From contig JANTQA010000047.1 in assembly GCA_027625915.1 (NCBI GenBank), positions 10,540,001 through 10,604,000 of the forward strand: a stretch of 64,000 nucleotides of DNA, written 5' to 3'. The stretch comes from Anaeramoeba flamelloides (Eukaryota; Metamonada; Anaeramoebidae). Position numbers and translations under genes: made by a program. This document shows, piece after piece, positions 24,322 through 36,500 of the stretch. Position 1 is the stretch's first letter, and every line of letters begins with the position of its first letter. The notes below the pieces were generated by a model, which was not told the DNA's origin, ran no database searches, and worked only from the letters and a program-made list of their open reading frames with translations.

Positions 24322-24677
24322 CTATAATTTTATAAAATTTTGTTTTAAAATGGAAAAAATGAATAGAAGAATCAAAAAAAATTCAAATATTAATATTTGT
24401 ATCAATACAAATTAGTTTTTGAAGAATTTGTTTAAAGAAATATATGAATACAAATGAAAACATCAATAAATTATTGTTTTATTTATAAAAAGATGGGACT
24501 TTTCAACAAAAAAAAATTGTTTTGAAGTTACATGGTTATTCTCAAAACATTCAATAATCAACAAAATGTTTTTTTTTTTTTTTTTCAATTGGTTGTTTAT
24601 TGAAGTGGAGGTGATATAAAAAACATTGGATTTCATTATTAAAATGAAAAGAAAGTATTTCTTTTTTTCTTTTTTCT

Positions 24678-25448
24678 TTAAGGGTTTATTTAATCCCATG
24701 GAATTGTCTTCACACTCAAAAAGTGACTTAACACGAAAAAAATGGCATTGTGAAATCGAACTTTTTTTGATTGAAATAAGCCAAAAAAAAAAAAAAAAAA
24801 AAAAGAGGATCTCATTTGCAGAAAATTCAATTAACGTAAAAATTTCACAAATTCTCAACATCTAAATTACCAAAAAAAAAAAAAAAAATTCACCAAATCT
24901 CAATTTTAAAAAATTCAATAAAAAAAAAATTCAACAGATCCCAATTATTAAAATTCAAATTTTTGAAAAAAATTAATCTTTTTCTTTTTTTATATTTTCT
25001 AAAGGTCAAAATTTCTTCAATTTGAAACAAATTGATTTTTCTTTCAGTACAAAGTCAATTTAATCAATTTTTTAGTGGTTCTTTTCAACCCATCTAGATT
25101 TGATAAAGTAATGATTTTATATTATTCTTTCAATAAAAATAGAAATTATTACAATGAAAAAAAAAAAAATTTCAGATCTTAAACCAGCCTCAAAGAGTAA
25201 CAGTTTGAAAACAAAATTGCTATTTTCAAAAGAATAATCCACAATGATTACAATTGAAAATTGGGCGTTGTTCTCTTTGGTTATTTTTTTTTCTAAAATG
25301 ACCTAGTTTTTTGATTGTTGATTTTTATAGATCAGTTGAAATATATATACTGATTTGTTTTTAATTGGTGTTAGATACTGATAAGAATTGCAAGATTTTT
25401 TTTTTCAATTTCAAAAATTATTTTTCAACGTAATTACTTATCACTTAA
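24678..25448. mobile_element. Family A TTAA element, copy 1
   Basis: TTAA lies at both edges (24678-24681 and 25445-25448). Left TTAAGGGTTTATTTAATCCC and right ...TAATTACTTATCACTTAA are imperfect inverted repeats. The interior matches 38850-39979 and 51013-51755: CTCAAAAAGTGACTT, GGATCTCATTTGC, TTTCTTCAATTTGAAACAAATTG, GATAAAGTAATGATTTT and CTCTTTGG. It sits directly upstream of the winged-helix gene and could lie in its first intron. No protein coded. Confidence 0.7.
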
Positions 25449-25520
25449 GAATAATTTTTTTAAAATTGACGATTTTATTTTATTGTTTTTATAAATAATA
25501 TTTGGTTTTTTGCTTGGTAA

Positions 25521-25850
25521 AAGCTTTTGGAAGGAAAAGCTGTGTAACGTGGTTTAAACGATGTAAAAATGTAAATTTTGATAAGGGTACAGTAATGGAA
25601 CAAAATGGTACTTTCTAATAATGAAATTTGTGTAACAAAAGAAGTAGGGTGTAAATTGTGGCAATGATATTAAAGTGGGGCTGTAATTAAGCCAGGGAAC
25701 AAAGGTTGGGTGAATAAGAACACAAAAATAAATTATCCCAATAATTTTTAGTGTTGGTAAATGAATGTATTGGTTTGTGTTGAAAATGGATCTTTATGAA
25801 GAAATGTTTCTGGTGATAATTAGATCCTTTTTGCTTTTTTTTTTTTATTG
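25521..25850. other. Strand-asymmetric, C-depleted segment of unknown nature
   Basis: Roughly 330 bases in which the plus strand has, by eye, about three G for each C, unlike flanking DNA. Neither strand has a sustained open frame. It lies upstream of the winged-helix gene, so on the minus strand it could be a 5' leader, a promoter region or a noncoding RNA. It matches no repeat family found here. Confidence 0.35.
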
Positions 25851-26410
25851 GGGAATTGATTTAAAATGTTTTCAAATGTATGTTTAAGTAGTTCGAAAGC
25901 AATTGACAAAAGGTTTTTCAAATTGTATTTTTCACACTTTTTGAAAACTTTTTTAACTACCAAATCAAAAAGCTATAAATTTCAAAAACATTAAAAGATC
26001 AATTTTTTGGATCAATTGAAAATTTTTGTAAAAAGTCAAAAATGTATTTTCATTTTATATACAAATAGATAAATTACCGAGTAACAGTTAATCTTGCTAA
26101 TTGTGATATTGATCAGAAAAATGGAATTTCAATACTTTTTGAAATTTAAAGTTTTTTGATTTGATCGTCACCAAAAACGGTTTTAATTCGCTCAATTAAA
26201 AAATTGTTACACTATTTTAAAAACCTTTCCAAAGGGAAAAGTTTTCATTAATTGATGAATTTTGTCAAACTTTCTTAAAACAACTGAAATAATAAAAGTA
26301 TTTTATTACAAATTTCCAAAAATTTATTTAATAATAACTGATTGAATAAAAAACGTAATAATCTTCACAAGTCTATTTCAAATGAAAATTTTTTTGTTTC
26401 AAAAATTCAT
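25851..26410. other. Intergenic, no gene seen
   Basis: AT-rich sequence with no matched repeat and no protein-like frame, between the C-depleted segment and the family B element. Confidence 0.45.
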
Positions 26411-27637
26411 TTAAGAAGGTGGGTACATTTTGTCCTTTTTAAAAAATCTTAATCTTCAGTAACATTACTGAAAAAGGATTTTTTGAGTATCACTGAGATC
26501 TTGAAAATTTGTAACCAAAATATCATTTGCTGTTCTATTTGTGAAAAGAAAACGAACCCAGAGTAATTCAGAGTTGAATCTTTCATTTTTCAATTTTTTA
26601 GAAATCATTTTATTGATGAAATTTTTGGTTTTATTTAATTAAATTTTTGGTTTTGAATTGAGAAATTTATTCATACGAATGTTTGAAATTAATGATAGAA
26701 TAAATCAAAAAAATATAAATCCAATATGTGTATATTTTAAACATATCTTTTCTTTTTGAAGAATCAAACAAAAAAGATCATCTTTCCAAAGAAACTTGTT
26801 GAAATCAAGAAATAAAAAAAAATCAAGGTATATTTTCATAGATTTTTCTTCTTTTTCTTCATAATTTGAATTCGAAAAAACAAGTCGATACCTTGAATTT
26901 CTTTCCATTTTACTTTTTATTATTATTTTACAAAATATTTTTTCACAAATTTGTTTCCAAAATTCTTTTTTCAAATATTTTTATCAAATTAAACCAAAAA
27001 AAGAATACTTTTTCAAAAAGTAAAGTAAAGGAACTTGAATTCTTCGAAAATCAAAAAATAATTACAAAATATTCAACCCAAAAGAAAAAGAAAATATGGT
27101 GAAAAAATTTCAAGATTCAAGATTTAGACTTTTTTTGAGTTTTCAAATTAAATAAAATTCAATAATTATCAAATCAACGAATTTGTCCAATAAACCCTTA
27201 ATTTCAAGAAGAAATTAAAAAATATCCTATTTTATGAACCCAATCTAAGAATTAGATAAATTAAATGAAAATACGATTTTAAAATTCATTTTGGAAAATT
27301 CTTAAGAAATGGTGAGTAATTTGTTAATCAAAAATTGTCCAAATAAAAGTTTTTTCCCATCAGTATTAAAAATAATGTCAAGTAAAAAAGAAGTAATTGT
27401 ATCAAAATTTACAGATAATATCTAGAAATAAATGATTTTTTTTTATTTTTTCATGATCAATTTTTTTATTATTTCGATTTCCATTTTTCATTGGTATGTA
27501 AATCTATTATACGAGGATATCTGACGCCCTCTTATTTATTAAAACAGTAATTTATTTGGTTAAAGAAATGATTTGAATCATTCAGTATCGCATAAACTTG
27601 GCTCCTAAAAATTTGAAAAATGTAATTACCCCCTTAA
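26411..27637 (-). mobile_element. Family B TTAA element, copy 3, reversed
   Basis: TTAA at both edges. The left end TTAAGAAGGTGGGTACATTT and the right end AATGTAATTACCCCCTTAA match the two ends of copy 2 (48561-49764) in opposite order, and the interior matches it in reverse complement (TTTGATAAAAATATTTGAAA, GAAACAAATTTGTGAAAAAA). Internal frames (for example 26705-26974 minus) resemble the corresponding, interrupted stretch of copy 2, around the phrase DFNKF. This might be a trace of old coding sequence or only DNA similarity. Confidence 0.7.
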
Positions 27638-27952
27638 TTTTGGAAAATAAAATTTCGATATATTAATCAAATAGAAAATATTCTGTAATAAAGTGTTTTT
27701 TGATTTCTTTGAAAGTGAAGTGGTTTGTGTTCTAAAACAAAACTCTTAACTTTTGTTTCTCCTACCCCAAAATTAAGTTCTTGGAAAAAGCTTGTTGTTT
27801 TTTTTTAATCACACCCATCAAAATAATTATTTTGAAAAATTGATTTTTTCTTTGATTTTGGTGTGGTATTGTCCAGATTAAAGAACACGTTTGTTTTTTC
27901 AAAAGGTGATAAACAGAAAAGCAAATAAAAAAAAAATCTTGCAAAGAGAGAA

Positions 27953-28579
27953 TTATTTTGTTGTGACTAATCCCTCAGGAAAAAGAAAAAAATTACTTTG
28001 TTGTAAAAGCTTTATCATCTGAAAAGCCAAAAATCGAATTGACTTCCCCGCGCGAACGTCTTCATGTTCACTTTTCATTAAGACCTTTTTGACTTTTTTA
28101 TTTCTTCGGGGTCTTAAATTTCTTTTTCTTACTGTGTTGGTGTTGTAATTTTGGGGTGCACCCACTGTTAAAGAATGACTTGTGAGACCAGGATTGGAGT
28201 TGAAGTTGACGTTGACGTTGACGTTGGTGTTGGTTAGATTGAGGTTGGGACTGGGTTTATTTTTTTTCTCAAGTGTGATCCCATTATTTTTTAAAAAGAT
28301 ATTGGACCACACAACACTAAGCTCATATTTTTCGCTGTTTTGGCGCGAGTTTGGAGCAACCAAAACCTGGTTTTGAACCAAGATTTTTTTAATATGTTCA
28401 AGGTATTGTTGGAATTTGAGATCATACAGCTTTCCTTTTTGTGAGTATTTCGGTTGCCGAGAAAAACGGATCGTTAATTCACCAAGATCAAAAACTGTTC
28501 CTGCAACACAATTTGAATACAAATATTTCCCAAATTCCCAGACAAGATCATAAAAATTTAAAGAGATTTCGGAATTCAT
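27953..28579 (-). CDS. Unrecognised 208-residue protein
   Basis: An intact frame from ATG (28579) to TAA (27953), with base composition and codon use closer to the known genes than to the flanks. I do not recognise a family. The N-terminal 75 residues look globular, with FYDLVWEFGKYLY, TVFDLGELTIRFSRQPKY and YLEHIKKILVQNQVLV in a helix-strand-helix style. Residues about 110-148 are Asn/Thr/Val repeats (LTNTNVNVNVNFN). A strong basic cluster (RKRNLRPRRNKKVKK, 151-165) could be a nuclear localisation signal or bind nucleic acid. The last 30 residues (IRFLAFQMIKLLQQSNFFLF) form an amphipathic, hydrophobic end. It could be an exon of a larger gene. Confidence 0.5.
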   Translation of the reverse strand: MNSEISLNFYDLVWEFGKYLYSNCVAGTVFDLGELTIRFSRQPKYSQKGKLYDLKFQQYLEHIKKILVQNQVLVAPNSRQNSEKYELSVVWSNIFLKNNGITLEKKNKPSPNLNLTNTNVNVNVNFNSNPGLTSHSLTVGAPQNYNTNTVRKRNLRPRRNKKVKKVLMKSEHEDVRAGKSIRFLAFQMIKLLQQSNFFLFPEGLVTTK

Positions 28580-30821
28580 TTAAAATGAGAAAACAAGTGT
28601 TTTGGCAGTTGGTTATCAGTTTTGTTCTTCCGGTGAACAAAATAAAAAAATAACTTTTGGAAATAAAAAAATAAATTGTTTTGAAAATCCATTTTGTTGT
28701 ACAATTGATTTTGATTGTAAAGGTATTGAATTTCTTTGCTATTAAAATCTTGACAAATACAATGTTTAATTTTTTCAAAAATTATTCCCATCTAAATCTT
28801 CTTTTTAAATGTTAGTCAGAAAAAAACTAATGGCAAATTACTTGATAGATTTCAAAAAAGTACATAAGGTAAACGAAATATATCACAAAAATGCTTTTTA
28901 AAGGTCGATTTTGTTACAAAAAAAATTTTTTTTGATCATCTTTTATTAATAGATAATATAACAGTTTTCTTTTGCTTGTGTTTGGAAATTTAATTTTTTC
29001 GTTCAGGAATAATGTCTACTTTAAATCAAATTTGACAATTACATCAAATTTTCGACTCTTAAATTTTACTTTTGTACTGATCTCATTTTCTCTTTTTCAG
29101 TCCTGGTACCCACTTTTTTTTCATGACAGTTACTTTCAAAATTTTTAAAAAAACTTTTTTTATATTTTATTTCCCTTTTTGTCTTTTCATTTTCAAATTT
29201 CCAAATTTGAAAACAAACTTTTAGATGTAAAATTTTTAAATCGAAATTTTTGTGTGCTTTTATTGGTCTCCTCATAAATTTATCAAAATTGTGATTTTGT
29301 TTTTCAGAAAATATTTCACTTTTTGTTGAGGAGATGACTGTTTGAAAAACCGTCATAAGAACCCAAAGCCTCAACAAACAAATATCTCGTTTCAAAAACA
29401 ATTTATCATTTAAAACACAAAATTCTCTTTTAATAAAAATATTTTTTCCACTTAAAATTAATCTCAAACTTAAGAACGACATTTCTGATTGAAATTTGAT
29501 GCTGTTTGTGTATTTTAAAAGAGTACTTAACCTTGGTAAATCTCTAAAATATTTGTTTTGTTCGTTTTAAGAAAGAAAAAATGCTATTTTTGACTTAATT
29601 TGTCTCTTACTCTGTTTTTTCCAAACAAAATAGAAGGCTGTGAAAAAACAGTTATTAGGAAAATTTGAATTGAAGTGAAAATGGCAAACATTGTGAAATT
29701 GTTGAGAATTATCGAACTTAATTTTATTTATTTTAGGCATGAATGCCGTGTTGAAAGAGTTCATCATTTTCACCTAAAAGATCAAAATGGGGAAAATTGA
29801 CCATTTTAGATGAATAATCATTTTATATTTCCAAAAAATGTCGGTATTGGTAAAAGACATGGTATGGTATTTTGTATTGGATTAAATCACCCAAAATTCC
29901 CAATTCCCACAATTTAAAGATCATTTTTTTTCGCTTTTAACCAAAATATTATTTTTTGTCTGAAAAAAAAGAACTGATTAATTTTTGCAAATTTAATTCC
30001 CAAAAAGATCCTTTGAATGAAAAATTCCACAAAACCTTTACCACACAACTTGAACCCAATTTTACTTAAAATTAACAATTTGTGTTTTTTTTTTAACTGA
30101 AACAAAACTGATAAATTCAAATAAATTTCAAATAATTTTTAGTTCAATTTCAATTTGTATAAATCTTCAAACTGTTTCTTATCAAACAGTCACAAAAAAA
30201 GAATATTTTTAAGAACAACTAATTTTACAGAGGTACTTAACACTTGACTTCCTAAAATGCTTTATTCAAAGTTGAGAATAAAAATTTCAAAAAGGGAAAT
30301 TAAATAAAAAATTTCCCAAACAAAAAATGCACATTATCAGTACCAACAAAAAAAATTGTATTACTAAAAGAAACCACATGTTGAGGATTTGGTCTTCGAG
30401 ATTCCATGAAAAATAACAAAGAGAGTAAAGAGTCTTCTTGATGAGTATTGGGAACTTTAATCCAAGAAAAAATTAAAGAATCATAACACAATAACTAAGA
30501 GAAAGCCACAACTTCACTGTAAGAATGGCTTTGATTTTTGTAAGAAAATGGTACAATAAAAGTAGGCTAATGATCAAAAATTCATCTAGAAAATCCGATC
30601 TTTAAAAGTTAGAGTTGTTTATTGAGAATATTTGTATGATTGTCATTTTTTCAGGTTTAAACTCATGATAATTTTTCTTTTTCATTTTTACGTTTCTTAT
30701 AAAGTGGTTCTAGTTTTCGTATCTCAAAATTCTTATTTCATTTTTCATTCTGAAATGCCTCAAAAAAAATACTTTTTTGATCCAAATTGAAGAAAATTTT
30801 GGTGAAACATTCCTTCACAAT
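28580..30821. other. Mostly intergenic, with weak minus-strand frames
   Basis: About 2.2 kb. A minus-strand ATG-initiated frame at 29066-29482 is listed separately. A frame at 30300-30491 (minus) lacks an ATG. Two phrases, AGAGTACTTAACC (29519) and GAGGTACTTAACA (30230), are similar and might mark a repeat, but nothing firm can be drawn. Confidence 0.35.
29066..29482 (-). CDS. Doubtful 138-codon open frame
   Basis: ATG to stop on the minus strand, with mixed residues (segments such as MTVFQTVISSTKSEIF and KFMRRPIKAHKNFDLK) rather than only poly-Phe/Lys. No family is recognised, no neighbouring exon fits, and length alone could arise by chance. Listed only as a candidate. Confidence 0.2.
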   Translation of the reverse strand: MSFLSLRLILSGKNIFIKREFCVLNDKLFLKRDICLLRLWVLMTVFQTVISSTKSEIFSEKQNHNFDKFMRRPIKAHKNFDLKILHLKVCFQIWKFENEKTKREIKYKKSFFKNFESNCHEKKVGTRTEKEKMRSVQK

Positions 30822-31124
30822 TTAAACTATTTTTCAGTCAAAGGGGCCCAGTTGTAATGGGTATAATACACGTGTTTAAAGGGTTTGCAAAGATATCAGA
30901 AGAAAAATTTTATTTTGGAAATTTTCAAAATTGATATCATTTTTTTACATTTTTGTTTTTTTTTTTCGATTTTTTTTTTAAAAACGTCCTTCATTTGCAA
31001 AAAAATTTTTATTGCAAGATTGCTAGTCACTTGGTAAAAAGGTGTTATTCTAAGGTTATTGAAACCATGTAAAGATTGTTGAGAAATCTATTGATTTCTA
31101 TTGCAATTCTATTCGATCTTTGAT

Positions 31125-31291
31125 CTTGATATTTGTTTAATAAATGTGAAAAATTTTCACTTCATTTTCATTTACTTTTTCAAATAGAGACGACAATTAC
31201 CAATAAACTTTGTTTGGGGGCTTAATTTCTAAAAGAAAAGTATGGAAAATGAAGTGAAAAATTTTTCATATTTATTATTCAAATACCAGTA
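31125..31291. mobile_element. Family D mini inverted-repeat element, copy 2
   Basis: Inverted ends with the inner phrases GTGAAAAATTTTCACTTC and GAAGTGAAAAATTTTTC, and the outer right end ATTCAAATACCAGTA. The shorter family G copy at 20720-21258 runs uninterrupted through this place (TCTTGAATTGAAGATCAAAA), giving an empty site. D has therefore inserted twice into other elements within this window. Confidence 0.7.
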
Positions 31292-32109
31292 GAAGTTCAA
31301 AACGAACATTGTTGTTTTTCTCAATAGGGCCCTAAGAATTTGAGTTTTTCAATTTTTAAGAAAAGCTATTGATTAATTAGTTTTCTTTCAGACATGTATC
31401 ATCATTTCTTTGAGGTGTATTATTCTCTTTATTTCTTATTTGTTCTTCAACACATGAGTACAAATATATATGAAATCAATGGTATTTCATTGAAATTTCA
31501 TACTATTTCATAAAAAAAAAGTTTGGACTATAATTTAAATAAAGATTCATTCAAAATTCAATAAATTTTCCTTTGTTGAAATTTGTATCAAAACAAATGA
31601 AATTTTCCTATTAATTTCAATAAAATTTCATCCAATTTTCATCAAACAAATTATATTGAAAAATTATTGAAAATTTGATGAAGTTATTTAATGTTTTAAA
31701 AATGTTTTTAAAGTTTTAACAATACATTTCATTATCAAAGAATAGTAAAGTTGACAATTTGGCAAATATTTTTGTTCTCATTTGTTGCTGATAAAAAATG
31801 ATTTATACTATTGAACTTAATCAAACTGAAACAATAATTATTTTTCGTGTTGAAAAAAATTTTTCAATTATATAGATTTAGATCTTTTGGTATCATTTAA
31901 AATCTTTATTACAGAATGGTAAGCCAAATAATATCATATTTCCACACAAAAAAAAGATCATTTTTTCTAACTTTTTATTTAAAAAAACTTTTTTTCTTTC
32001 AAAACAATAAAACATTCTTGACTCGTATTCATTCGTGTTGTTGGGTACTCTTCTTAAAGGATAAAACAAACAAAAAACAACAACCATCATTTTTTTTTGG
32101 TAAAAATAA

Positions 32110-32172
32110 TTTTTTCTTTTTCTTTTTCCTTTTTCCTTTTCCTTTTCTTTTTCTTTTTGTTTTTCTTTTTGT
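32110..32172 (+). repeat. TTTTCC/TTTTTC pyrimidine microsatellite
   Basis: Runs of CTTTTT and CCTTTT units on the plus strand, inside the long family G element. A similar tract lies at 34263-34318. Confidence 0.7.
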
Positions 32173-32741
32173 TTTCTAATTTTTTTTATATTTTTGATGA
32201 TAAAAAACTGTAAGTGACAGGTTCACATGGTAAGATAACAATTTCAAAAGAAGATACTAAAAATACAATATATGGATTTCACGAATTGCAATGGTAGATT
32301 TCCCAATTAATTTGAAGTTTTATATATACATTTTTATTTTTTTCAATTATTTTTTCTCTTGTGATTTTACTTTTTTTTACTCTCACACGAAACAAACTGA
32401 ATCAATAAAAACTACCAAACTAAATTCAATTAATTTTCAATTATTTTTCATTTATTTTTCTTTAATTTTTCAATAATTTTTCCTATATTTCATTAAAATT
32501 TCATTTAAAAATTTCCTTTGATTTTCCTGGTAACTTCCATTGACTATTTCAAGTAATTTTCAATTATTTTCATTAAACTTTTCAATTTAATTTCAATTTT
32601 ATTTCAATTCTTTTTCAAAAGAAATTCATTAAAAAATAACCTGAAATTCAACAATACTTTGTTGTCATGTGAAAGGTCAATTATATAAAATAATTGATAT
32701 TTGAAAAAAACTTTGGGCCCCTTGACTGAAACAGAGTTTAG

Positions 32742-33557
32742 ATTAGATTTGAACAAAAGTCCATGATACAAATTGGTAAATTACCAATATCATCGATAAA
32801 ATAAAGAACTTTTTGTCAAAAAAATGTACAAGAAAAAAAACTATAGTGATGTTGGGTTGTAAAAAATCCCAATATGAAGGTTTTAAGATATATGTTTTTT
32901 CATTCGTGAGATAAATTAAGATTTCCATGCAATTGCCCACAATTTTGGTAATAGTAAAATCGAATATCCGATGATCTTCATAGACGAATAATAATTTTAA
33001 TCAAATAAATCGTTGGGTAAATACAAAGCTTTCAATTTTCAAAATAAATCATTTGCCAATCAAAGTATTGGTATTACCTTCAAAATATATGACTCAATGG
33101 ATATAGTATAGGATATTTAACTAGATGTTGTCTCAGAACCAGAAGTAAAAAATGCACGGGTTTTATACTCTGAACCTCAGTAATATAGTCTAGTAACAAT
33201 GGGTTTAAAAACATATCTGACAATAAAAAATTTCATCGATTTTTGAAACAAAATTTATCAAGACTGATAAGTGTCTTAATCAATGCCGTGGTATTTTCAA
33301 GAATGAAATTTTACAAAACCCAAATCTTGACCAAATTCAAACCGGTTACCAAATAAAAGTGAACAAAAGACAATTCATTTTTGATTTCATTTTTTTAATG
33401 TTGGGAGAATATTTTCATACACAGAAACAATTTTTAGCAAAATTGACTTCTCAAAGATACATTTTTTTTCGTCAAAACACAAAAAATACAATTATTCATT
33501 TTTTTAAAAACTTTCTAAAAATATTTTTTTTATTTTATTTTTTTGGATTGATTAATT
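32742..33557. other. Intergenic, upstream of the porin gene
   Basis: About 0.8 kb that should hold the porin promoter. A frame from 33359 overlaps the porin start in another frame and is Phe/Lys-rich, so it is not called. No repeat matched. Confidence 0.45.
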
Positions 33558-36500
33558 ATGTTGGCTTATTTAGGAAAAGCAAAACTTTACACAGCACTGG
33601 GTGGAAAAACACGAAAATTACTTTCCACGGGTAATTCGAAGGCAACACAATATACACTCACAACCGGAAGTGGCCCATTCCAAGTAAGCATTGGATCGAA
33701 AGTAGACAAATCCAAGCCCTTCCCATACCCATTCCAAACCTTTTTTTCCACAAGATATTCTTCTCCTTACGGAACAATTGTTACGAAGGCCGAAAACGGG
33801 AACCCAATAACTTTTGAATTACATTCACCAAAGCTTTACAACTGCCTTAACGCCAATGCAAGTGTGAAATCGAATCGCACAGGATCAATCTCCGCTCAGT
33901 ACATCTATGAGTCTGTGTCCTTCGGTGTCAATCACCAACTCCATGAAAAAAGTGGGGACTTTAATGCAACATTTGCTTTAGGGCCACTCAACCTCGGCGC
34001 AAGGCTTGTTGCAAAGGCCTCAAAGAAACCTGAGTTGATGGTTAGCTCAGAAATTGACCACAAAAACTCCACACTCTCCCTAAATCATAATTTTAGATCT
34101 AAAACTCTTGGTGCTAATTTCTATCATAAGGTTAACCCAAAGGTCGAAGTTGCAGCTTCTTCTGTTTTTAATTTTGAAACTAAAAAAAAGAATCTATTGT
34201 TAGGTAAGATTTAAATTCTCATTTCTCTTCTTTATTCATCATAACAAATACACTACCACCAAGCATGGTTTCTTTTTCTTTTTCTTTTTCCTTTTCCTTT
34301 TCCTTTTCCTCTCCTCTTTCAATTTCCATTTTTTTTCCTTTTTCTTTTGATTTTTCTTTTTCTTGAGAAGAATGAAATACAATTCGGTTGTTTCTTTTTC
34401 TTCTTTTTGAACAAACAAAAAAAGCAAAAAAAAAAAAAGTTTTTTCTCCTTTCTTTTACCGATTTTTAATAAGTCGAACAAAATTTTCTTTTTTTCAGAA
34501 TTGATTATTTTGTTTGTTAAACAAACACCATTTTACTTTTGAGTCACTTCCCGATATAAATTTTTCAAAAAAAGTGTTGCTTATCAGAAACAATATTTAG
34601 AACTGTTAATGGTAATTTCAAAATAAATTAAAGTTTTTAGTTCAATTTGCCAAATAGCCCTTCCTCAACAAACTTCAATTCGAAAAAACAAAACCAAGTT
34701 CTTCACAAATAAATTTCAAAACAAAAATTTAGAGATTAATTTGACTTACTGTTGAGAGAAAAATGTTGGAAACAGAAAAATGGTTGGACACCATTTTTAA
34801 TTGGGAACATTAGTAAAATTGAAAATCAAATCCTTTTGATAACTAGGTGAATTTTATATAAATCCAAGTTTGAGTGTGTTACAAGTTCATTAATCTGTGG
34901 TGTGTGTAGAATACTCATTTGTATGATTGATAACCAAAGTAGATCATGCTATTTTAACAAAAATCCAAGCTGTAGTAAAGTTTACTATTAATTCAGAAAA
35001 TGGTAATTTTTAAACTTGGATTTACCTAAAATTCACCTAGTTATCAATGAGATAAGGTTTTGAAAAAGTAGAATTACATTAATCATTATTCTAATAAGTA
35101 GATTATTGTTATTTTCTTTAGTTATTTCACAAACGAATGAAATTAAAAATCATTTTCAGTAATGTTCACAATTAAAATTGCTGCCCAACTATTTTTCTCT
35201 GTCCAACATTTTTCTCTCAACAGTTATTCTTATTAAACTTTTGAACTCAAATGAAATTTTTTTAAAATTAAATCAAAAGGTATGTTGAAGGAATTTATTT
35301 GATCCATAGATTTTCCAAGAAATCTTCCGACAAATATTGTGTTTCAACAAAGTCCCCATTTTAATTACTTGTTTTAAAAAAGTTCTAAAAAAAAAAAAAA
35401 AAAACAAGAAATCGTTTTTTGATTTACAGCAATTCCATACCTTATGTGCACAATTTAATTTAACTTACTATTGTGAAAAAAAAGAATCAACACGATTTTT
35501 CATTGGTAACATTAATAGAACCTGAAAACGAAAAGTAAGATCAATTAAAAAAAGAATAAATAAATAAATAAAAATAAAATGAAGGATTCAACACAATAAC
35601 AGTTTTTTTAATACTATCTTTTGGTAGGGGGTTTTCTTTGATTGATCAATTATTAAAAATTTGTTCAAAAAATTGAATATTTTTGCATTCCCAAAACCAC
35701 ACAACAATTTTGATATTCAAGCAGATTTAAATTGTGTTTTTTGGTTTGATTGAAAATAATATAATGGATTATTATTTGAAGTTAATTGGTTTCTTCTTTG
35801 AATCGGTTTTAACTTTTGAGTTTTTATTAAGGTTCCCAATTAAAAACTGTGTTTCACTTTTTTTCCACAATGGTTAACTTGAATTTTTTATTTTAATTAA
35901 ACTTTATTTAAGGACTACGTTGGCAATTCACAAAATTTTCTCAAAGGATTTTGATCCAATCCCATTAAAATTATGAAGGGATTTTAACGTCGAAATATCT
36001 ACAATTTGGATCAAAATGCATTTTTCGTCATTTTTTTTATATGGAAAATGAACAAAAAAAAAAATGAGATACGTAAACTCGAACATCCCTTATGAAAGAA
36101 AGGTAAAAATGAAAAAGAAAAATAATCAGGATTTTTGAGCTTGAAAAATGAACAGGTACTTTCAAACATTCTTGATAAACAATACTAACTTTTGAAGATC
36201 ATGTGCCTATGAGTTTTAATCATTGAGTTTGCTTGAATTTTCAATTGTAACCACATAATCGAACAATTCCTACAAAGGAATTGTGATTTTCTCTTAGTTT
36301 TTTTGGTCTTGGTTCCTTTGGTTCCTTTTGTTCCTTTTGTTCCTTTTGTTCCTTTTGTTCCTTTTGTTCCTTTTTTTTCTTTTTTGAATTAAAATTCCCA
36401 TTAGGATCTTGGAGATATTGTTTACTCTATTTTATATTTTGTTGAAAGAATCCCCATTACCTAATACTCGAAACACTTTGTTCATTTTTATGTGACATAT

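Larger units (their letters stand above)
30822..32741. mobile_element. Family G element, copy 2, long form (1.9 kb)
   Basis: The left end TTTAAACTATTTTTCAGTCA followed by AAGGGGCCCA, and the right end TTTGGGCCCCTTGACTGAAA followed by CAGAGTTTA, are inverted. Just inside each end are clusters of TTTCAATTT / AAATTTCA-type motifs (31440-31700 and 32400-32640), a typical subterminal arrangement. The middle (31700-32400) carries only short frames and a pyrimidine microsatellite. No DDE transposase is recognised. It holds a nested family D element. Confidence 0.7.
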